64,000 bases of DNA from Lacipirellula limnantheis (GTDB lineage Bacteria; Planctomycetota; Planctomycetia; Pirellulales; Lacipirellulaceae). The notes beneath the pieces are model-generated. The model worked only from the letters and a program-made list of their open reading frames with translations. It made no database searches and was not told the DNA's origin. The translations under genes were made by a program, and so were the position numbers. Where the stretch lies: assembly GCF_007746075.1 (NCBI RefSeq), contig NZ_CP036339.1, forward strand, positions 4,431,786 through 4,495,785, in the 5' to 3' direction. Below are positions 58,749-64,000 of the stretch, in pieces (the first letter of the stretch is position 1; each line of letters opens with the position of its first letter).

Positions 58749-60689
58749 CTAAGCCGCTTTCGCTTCGCGCACCACCGGTTCCACCTTGCCGTACTCCACG
58801 CGCACCACCTTATCGGCCAGCGACAGCGTGCTCTCGCGATGGGTGATCATGATCAGCGTCTTGTCACGTCCATAGTCGTCGAGGGCGTCGTGGATCAGCC
58901 GCTCGCTCTCAACGTCGATCTGGCTGGTCGCCTCGTCCAAGATAAGAATCTCGGCGTTCTTGAGAAACGCCCGTGCCAGCGAGATCCGTTGACGTTGACC
59001 GCCGCTTAGTCGCTGGCCATTTGGTCCAACGACGGTCTGGTACCCTTCAGCGAACCCGGAAATGAACTCATGGGCCCGCGCGAGCTCTGCCGCCGCAATG
59101 ACCTCCGCCTCGGTCGCATCCCACCGGCCATAGCGAATGTTGTGCAGAATCGTTTCGTTAAACAGCTCGGTCTGTTGCGTCACCAGCGCGATTTTCTGGC
59201 GGACAGTGCTCAACGACACGTCGCGCAGCGAGACCCCGTCGATCAGCACATCGCCCTGCTGCGGATCATAGAAGCGGCACAGGAGATTAATCAACGTGCT
59301 CTTACCGCCGCCGTTCGGCCCGACGATCGCAAGGTGTTCTCCCCGTTTGACGGTGAGATTCACATGGTTGAGCGCCTGATGCGAACCGTCGTAACTGAAG
59401 CACACATCGCGAAACTCGACTTGCTGGTGGTCCCTCGGCAACGATCGAGCCGCGGTCGGCTCTTTCAGCCCCGATTGCAGGTCGAGCATCGGGTAAAGCA
59501 GATTGGCGGCCGCCATCCCCGTGTTCAGCCCGGTGATGACGCCCGACAGCTTTCGCAAAGGGTCAGCGGCGGCGATGAGGGCGCCGAAGAACACGGTAAT
59601 GATCGCCGGTTCGAACGGCGTATTCGTCATGGGGATGCCAAAAATCGAAGTCGCACGGAAAATCACCAGGTAGGAAGAAACGCACAAGCCGGTGCACAGC
59701 ATTCCCATGCCGAGGAATTCTGTAATCGGGCTCGACAGCGCGTTGTAAAACGCCGCCCACATCGCGGTCCGCTTGATTTGGCCGGTCGCTTCACGGAAAC
59801 GCTTTCGCTCGAAGTTCTCCATCGAATACGCCTGCACCGTATGCAGACTGTTGAAGACCTCCAGCATAATGTGATGAAAGCCGAGCGATCGGTCGAGCAC
59901 GCGGTAAGAAAGCGCGCGAATGCGGCGATTCAAATGGAGCATGAGAAACGCAGCCAGCGGAGCGAAGATCAACGACGCCAACGTCAAACGCCACGAAATG
60001 AACGCGGCCAGGATCAAGCACGTGAGAATCCGCAATGGTTCCGTGATCGCGCCGCCATAGAACGCGGTGATTCCCTGCGCCAGCATATCGGTCGTATGGG
60101 TGATATGGGCGGTGAACCCGCTGATTCCCTGCGTGTTGAACCGAGGCCGATCGAGTTCCAATGCCTTGTTGAAGATCTTGGTCCGCACGTCGCGCGCGAT
60201 GCTCTGCGACACGTACGAAACGAGCATTTGATTCAGCACCGCTAGTACTTGCTTCACCGCGGTGGCGCCGGCGACAAGGCAAACGACCATGACGACAGTC
60301 GCAAATGGCGTCGCCGGCATCCAACGTTCGAAGTACGGTTGAATCTTCGCGGCCCAATCCGCGGTGATGCGAGCTTTCTTGCGCTGACCTTCGGCCTGCC
60401 CGCGCGCGAGTTCTAGTTGCTTCCGCTGCTCCGCAGGCGCACCCTTTAGCTGCTTGTCGAGCTTGGCGATCTCCGCCTGGAATTCAGCAATTTCCGTCTC
60501 GGCGCGTTCGATTCGCTGCTGATTCCAGGACTGCAGCGACTGGCCGTTCAGCGTCGTCTGGATGATCGGAAACAACGCCGCAATATTGAGACTCCACAAC
60601 GCCGCGACGGCCAGCGAGCAGGCCATCGCCGCCGCAATAATAAACTTGTGTCGCGATGCATCCTGCAGCGCTTGCGAAAAATACTTCAT
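58749..60689 (-). CDS. ABC exporter, fused permease and ATPase (MsbA-like)
   Basis: 646 residues from ATG 60689 (MKYFSQALQDASRHKF). One six-helix exporter domain with a long charged coiled segment between helices 1 and 2 (IERAETEIAEFQAEIAKLDK). The ATPase domain has Walker A VGPNGGGKSTLI, signature LSGGQRQRISLARAF, Walker B ILILDEATSQID and H-loop ITHRES. Homodimer by family. In this cluster it may flip a lipid or export a glycolipid. Convergent to the glycan operon. Confidence 0.92.
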   Translation of the reverse strand: MKYFSQALQDASRHKFIIAAAMACSLAVAALWSLNIAALFPIIQTTLNGQSLQSWNQQRIERAETEIAEFQAEIAKLDKQLKGAPAEQRKQLELARGQAEGQRKKARITADWAAKIQPYFERWMPATPFATVVMVVCLVAGATAVKQVLAVLNQMLVSYVSQSIARDVRTKIFNKALELDRPRFNTQGISGFTAHITHTTDMLAQGITAFYGGAITEPLRILTCLILAAFISWRLTLASLIFAPLAAFLMLHLNRRIRALSYRVLDRSLGFHHIMLEVFNSLHTVQAYSMENFERKRFREATGQIKRTAMWAAFYNALSSPITEFLGMGMLCTGLCVSSYLVIFRATSIFGIPMTNTPFEPAIITVFFGALIAAADPLRKLSGVITGLNTGMAAANLLYPMLDLQSGLKEPTAARSLPRDHQQVEFRDVCFSYDGSHQALNHVNLTVKRGEHLAIVGPNGGGKSTLINLLCRFYDPQQGDVLIDGVSLRDVSLSTVRQKIALVTQQTELFNETILHNIRYGRWDATEAEVIAAAELARAHEFISGFAEGYQTVVGPNGQRLSGGQRQRISLARAFLKNAEILILDEATSQIDVESERLIHDALDDYGRDKTLIMITHRESTLSLADKVVRVEYGKVEPVVREAKAA

Positions 60690-61027
60690 CTGAGAACGAA
60701 GGCCTCCGTGCCTAGCCATGCCCGCGATGGGCTGGCGCTCATGCTAGCGTCGTGCGGTGCGCAACAAGTAGGTTCCCTAACTTGCGCGGGGGGTAGCTTA
60801 CCGTCGCCGTGGGCAACGGCCAAGCGCGAATTGCCGCGCCGCGGCTCCGCTGACAATCGGCGCGCCCGCGAACTTCGCGAAACGGAGAAGGGGTCTGCCG
60901 AAAAGCGAAGATTGCCGCCCAGTTTGCGCACTTCACCCTGTTTCGAGCCTGCGACTCGGTCAACTATAGTAAGAACGGGTCGCACGTCGCGGCCCGCTAG
61001 CATCGCCACGCCAGGACCGACGCTTCG
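60690..61027. other. Intergenic region between the exporter and the phospholipase C gene
   Basis: 338 bases, divergent starts on both sides, so it holds two promoters. No clear hairpin or repeat was seen. Open frames are shadows. Confidence 0.5.
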
Positions 61028-63532
61028 ATGGACACCCGCCGCGACTTTATAAAGAAGGCCGCCCTGCTCTCCGGCGCTGGCATGTGGACCGCGCTGCACG
61101 GTTCGATCGAGCGGGCCATGGCGATCGCTCCCGACCCTGGCAGCACGTTTCTGGACGCCGAGCACGTCGTGATCCTGATGCAGGAGAACCGCTCGTTCGA
61201 CCACGCCTTCGGCACGCTGCGCGGCGTGCGCGGTTTGAACGACCCGCGCGCGATCCGGCTCCCCAACGGCAACCCGGTCTGGATCCAAACCAACGACGCC
61301 GGCGCCAGCTACGCGCCGTTTCGTTTGAACATTAAGGACACCAACGCCACTTGGATGGGGTCGCTCCCCCACTCGTGGACCGACCAGGTCGACGCCCGCC
61401 GCGGCGGACGCTGCGATCGTTGGCTCCAGGCGAAGGCCTCGGGGCATGACGCCTATCGCGACATGCCCCTCACCATGGGCCACTACAATCGCGATGACAT
61501 CCCGTTCTACTACGCTCTGGCCGACGCCTTCACGGTGTGCGACTACAACTTCTGCTCGTCGCTCACCGGGACGACGCCGAACCGTCTCCATCTCTGGACT
61601 GGTACGGTCCGCGCCGAGCAGAAGCCACAGGCGTGGCCGAACGTGCTGAACTCCGACGTCGAGTACGACAGCGAAGCCAGTTGGAAAACGTACCCCGAAC
61701 GGCTCGAAGAGCAGGGGATCTCCTGGAAGATCTACCAAAACGAGTTGAGCCTGGCGACGGGTTTGCGCGGCGAAGCTGAAGCCTGGCTGGCGAACTTCAC
61801 CGACAATCCGATCGAGTGGTTTACCCAGTATGGCGTCCGTTATTCGGCCGCTCATCAGCAATTTCTGCAGCAATACGCCGAACAGCTGCGCGGCGAGGTC
61901 AAAACGTTGCTGAAGCGTCAGAAAGAAGCGAACCTTGCGGAGGAAGAACTGCAACGGCTTGACGACGCCCGCAAGCGACTCGCCGGCGTCGAATCCGAAC
62001 GCAAGAAGTGGAGCGCCGAGAAGTTCAACAGGCTTGCTCCTCAAGAGCAAGCTTTGCACCGGCGGGCGTTCACAACCAACAGCGGCGATCCTGACTACCA
62101 CGATCTTGCGACGCTCGACTACGACGACGAGGGAACGGGGCGGACGATGGAAGTCCCCAAGGGCGACGTCCTCCACCAATTCCGCGCAGACGTCGACAGC
62201 GGGAAGCTGCCGACGGTTTCGTGGTTGGTGGCGCCGGAGCGTTTCTCCGATCATCCCGGCTCGGCCTGGTATGGCGCCTGGTATCTGGCCGAGACGCTGG
62301 AGATCCTCACCCGGCGACCCGAGATCTGGAAGAAGACTGTCTTTATCCTCACCTATGACGAGAACGACGGCTACTTCGACCATATCCCGCCATTCGTCCC
62401 TCCCCATCCGACCGAACCTGACAGCGGCAAGGTCTCCGAGGGGATCGACGTCGCGGTCGAGTACGTCACCCGCGAGCAGGAGTTGACGCGCAAGTCTCCC
62501 GAAGACGCCCGCGAGAGCCCAATCGGCCTTGGCTACCGCGTGCCGATGATCATCGCCTCCCCCTGGAGCCGCGGCGGCGCGGTTTGCTCGGAGGTCTTCG
62601 ATCACACGTCGGTGCTGCAGTTCCTGGAGCGACTGCTCGAGCATCGCACCGGCAAGCCGGTGACGGAGACCAACATCAGCCAGTGGCGGCGAACTGTCTG
62701 CGGTGATCTGACGTCGGCCTTCCGCCCAGCTCCCAAGGAGGGCGATGTGTCGCTGCCATACCCTGATCGCGATGCGTTCCTTGAGGGGATTCACCGCGCG
62801 CAGTTCAAGTCGCCGCCGGCCGACTTCCGGGCGTTGACGGCAGAAGAAGTCGAGGAGGTTCGCCAGTCGCCGCGCGATTCGAGTCTCTTGATTAAGCAGG
62901 AGTCGGGCCATCGCCCCGCGGCGCCGTTGCCTTACGAGTTGGCCGTCGACGGTCGCGTTGATGCGGAGCGGAAGCAATTGGAGCTGACGTTCGCCGCCGG
63001 CAGCAAGCGATTCGGCGCCGAGTCGCTGGGAGCCCCCTTTGTCGCGTACGCGCGCGTCGGCGACGACTTGCGAATTCGGAACTACGCGGTGAAAGCGGGG
63101 GACGCGCTGGCCGACGTCTGGACGATCGACGAGTTTCCCGAGGGCCGCTACGATCTCGAAGCGTACGGACCCAACGGCTTCTATCGCCGCTTTCGGGGTG
63201 AGGGGGTCGAGACGCCGATCGAGGTGACGCTGAAGGAACCGACGATCTCGCCAAGTTCTCGCCGTGCCGCTGGGCACGTCGAACTTGAACTCCAAAACGC
63301 CGGTCACCGACCAATGGTCGCCACGGTGATCGACAACGCCTATGGCGCCGCGCCGATTGAGCGACGCCTCGCCGCGGGCGAAACGATTCGCGTGTCGATA
63401 GATCTCACGTCGAGCGAGCGCTGGTACGACTTGTCGGTGCTGGTCGACGGCGTCCAGATGTTCGAGCGACGTTACGCTGGCCGCGTCGAGACGGGCGAGT
63501 GGGGAAGCAGCGATCCGGCGCTGAGCGTTTAG
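61028..63532 (+). CDS. Phospholipase C, phosphocholine-specific type
   Basis: 834 residues. A Tat-like leader (MDTRRDFIKKAALLSGAGMW) is followed by the phosphoesterase domain: VVILMQENRSFDHAFGTLRG, CSSLTGTTPNRLHLWTGT, and LTYDENDGYFDHIPPF near 440. About residues 275-345 form a charged coiled insertion (KRQKEANLAEEELQRLDDAR), seen in related bacterial PLCs. Two C-terminal beta-domains follow from about 640. The enzyme cleaves phospholipid head groups outside the cytoplasm. Alone, divergent from the ABC exporter. Confidence 0.9.
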   Translation: MDTRRDFIKKAALLSGAGMWTALHGSIERAMAIAPDPGSTFLDAEHVVILMQENRSFDHAFGTLRGVRGLNDPRAIRLPNGNPVWIQTNDAGASYAPFRLNIKDTNATWMGSLPHSWTDQVDARRGGRCDRWLQAKASGHDAYRDMPLTMGHYNRDDIPFYYALADAFTVCDYNFCSSLTGTTPNRLHLWTGTVRAEQKPQAWPNVLNSDVEYDSEASWKTYPERLEEQGISWKIYQNELSLATGLRGEAEAWLANFTDNPIEWFTQYGVRYSAAHQQFLQQYAEQLRGEVKTLLKRQKEANLAEEELQRLDDARKRLAGVESERKKWSAEKFNRLAPQEQALHRRAFTTNSGDPDYHDLATLDYDDEGTGRTMEVPKGDVLHQFRADVDSGKLPTVSWLVAPERFSDHPGSAWYGAWYLAETLEILTRRPEIWKKTVFILTYDENDGYFDHIPPFVPPHPTEPDSGKVSEGIDVAVEYVTREQELTRKSPEDARESPIGLGYRVPMIIASPWSRGGAVCSEVFDHTSVLQFLERLLEHRTGKPVTETNISQWRRTVCGDLTSAFRPAPKEGDVSLPYPDRDAFLEGIHRAQFKSPPADFRALTAEEVEEVRQSPRDSSLLIKQESGHRPAAPLPYELAVDGRVDAERKQLELTFAAGSKRFGAESLGAPFVAYARVGDDLRIRNYAVKAGDALADVWTIDEFPEGRYDLEAYGPNGFYRRFRGEGVETPIEVTLKEPTISPSSRRAAGHVELELQNAGHRPMVATVIDNAYGAAPIERRLAAGETIRVSIDLTSSERWYDLSVLVDGVQMFERRYAGRVETGEWGSSDPALSV

Positions 63533-63640
63533 CGCTCGCTGCTGCGGGCACGTTCCATTTCCCAGCGCCGGCGTCCTATGGGGGTCGCCTCCCGATCGAG
63601 CAAAGAGTTTTGCCGGGATTGACGACGCCCTTGCCATCGC

Positions 63641-64000
63641 TCACCTCCCCGCCGCGGTGAGGAGGAAGTGTTCAAAGTCGCGGACTTCGGCGTCGTCCTC
63701 GTAGAGAATCCCGCACTTGGCGAGGATCTCCTCGCGCACTGCTTGCCGCCGTTTTGAGTTCGTGCCAAGTTCCACGGCGAGCTCGACGTATGCCGCGCCG
63801 GAGTCAACGCTCAGCTCCGTCATTCCCATCTTGGCGTAGAGGGCGTGCGTGATCCGGGTCCGCATCAGCTCGCCGGGCCAGGTGACGATCGGCGTGCCGA
63901 CCGCGAGGGCCTCGTAACTGGTATTGCCGCCGCCGAACTTCGGGGGATCGAGCATCACGTCGGCCATCGCCAGGAGTTGCAGGAAGTCGTCGTTGGGCAG
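63641..64000 (-). CDS. O-GlcNAc transferase-like (glycosyltransferase 41) protein, C-terminal part
   Basis: The frame enters from the right edge; the last 119 residues are present. DVMLDPPKFGGGNTSYEALA and VGTPIVTWPGELMRTRITHA are the nucleotide-sugar region of GT41/SPINDLY-type transferases, which usually follow TPR repeats. The N-terminal repeats lie outside the window. A cytoplasmic protein glycosyltransferase is predicted. Confidence 0.82.
   Translation of the reverse strand: MPNDDFLQLLAMADVMLDPPKFGGGNTSYEALAVGTPIVTWPGELMRTRITHALYAKMGMTELSVDSGAAYVELAVELGTNSKRRQAVREEILAKCGILYEDDAEVRDFEHFLLTAAGR

Noticed and set aside
60686..63637. A 983-codon open frame antisense to the phospholipase C gene
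   Set aside because: Arginine- and valine-rich with no domain. The plus-strand frame has clear PLC motifs and a Tat-like leader. High GC content makes such antisense frames common.
1..64000. CRISPR array, tRNA, rRNA, integrase or transposase genes
   Set aside because: No regularly spaced direct repeats, tRNA-like cloverleaf, rRNA motif or transposase signature was recognised. Absence by eye does not exclude a weak tRNA.

Overview
The window reads as chromosomal DNA from a planctomycete, most likely order Pirellulales. The reasons are high GC content, seven exported proteins ending in PEP-CTERM sorting tails, dockerin repeats carrying the motif DFLIWQRG, two DUF1559 pseudopilin-like proteins each followed by a small lipoprotein, a DUF3500 protein, a very large HExxH metalloprotease, and housekeeping genes scattered singly or in short runs. 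The assignment is inference from gene content; there is no rRNA or tRNA here to confirm it. No CRISPR array, prophage, insertion sequence or integrase was seen.

Layout. 1-2 kb: the start of an AnmK-like kinase (minus) and a XylR-type regulator. 2-7.2 kb: surface module 1, with two tandem PEP-CTERM paralogues (the second has a dockerin), a DUF1559 protein and two lipoproteins. 7.3-16.5 kb, mostly minus: a double ABC-2 permease, serine acetyltransferase, a dockerin/PEP-CTERM metalloprotease, an EF-G2-like GTPase, HisA and HisH. 16.6-21.5 kb: a ribbon-helix-helix protein, an unknown 73-residue protein and a membrane-anchored trypsin-like protease, then an SDR (minus) and pyruvate kinase. 21.6-30.9 kb, minus: exported DUF proteins, NAD kinase, the isoprenoid/repair run xseA-xseB-ispA-dxs, a DUF3500 protein and a PrpE-like phosphatase. 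31-36.8 kb: thiC, an HMA lipoprotein, an MFS carrier, a PPK2, a soluble MCP-like protein and a CPXCG zinc-ribbon protein.

37-45 kb: surface module 2, with four PEP-CTERM proteins (one a matrixin-like protease), a phosphodiesterase-TPR protein whose start overlaps the preceding stop, a DUF1559 protein and a lipoprotein. 45.5-48.4 kb: a 959-residue zinc protease. 48.4-60.7 kb: a surface-glycan cluster with GT8, two GT2, an acyltransferase, a DegT aminotransferase, RfbB, RfbA, a GNAT/FemAB-like protein, a methyltransferase, a NeuD/PglD-like acetyltransferase and an MsbA-like exporter. 61-64 kb: a secreted phospholipase C and the C-terminus of an O-GlcNAc-transferase-like protein.

How it fits together. 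The PEP-CTERM, dockerin and DUF1559 proteins and the glycan cluster all concern the cell surface. The exosortase that would process the PEP-CTERM tails is not in the window. The most unusual overall features are (1) two surface modules with the same internal order, in each of which only the downstream paralogue carries a dockerin, and (2) an unusually rich set of intergenic inverted repeats: about nine distinct sequence families in 64 kb, several built like REP doublets, two of which supply the stop codon of the adjacent gene.
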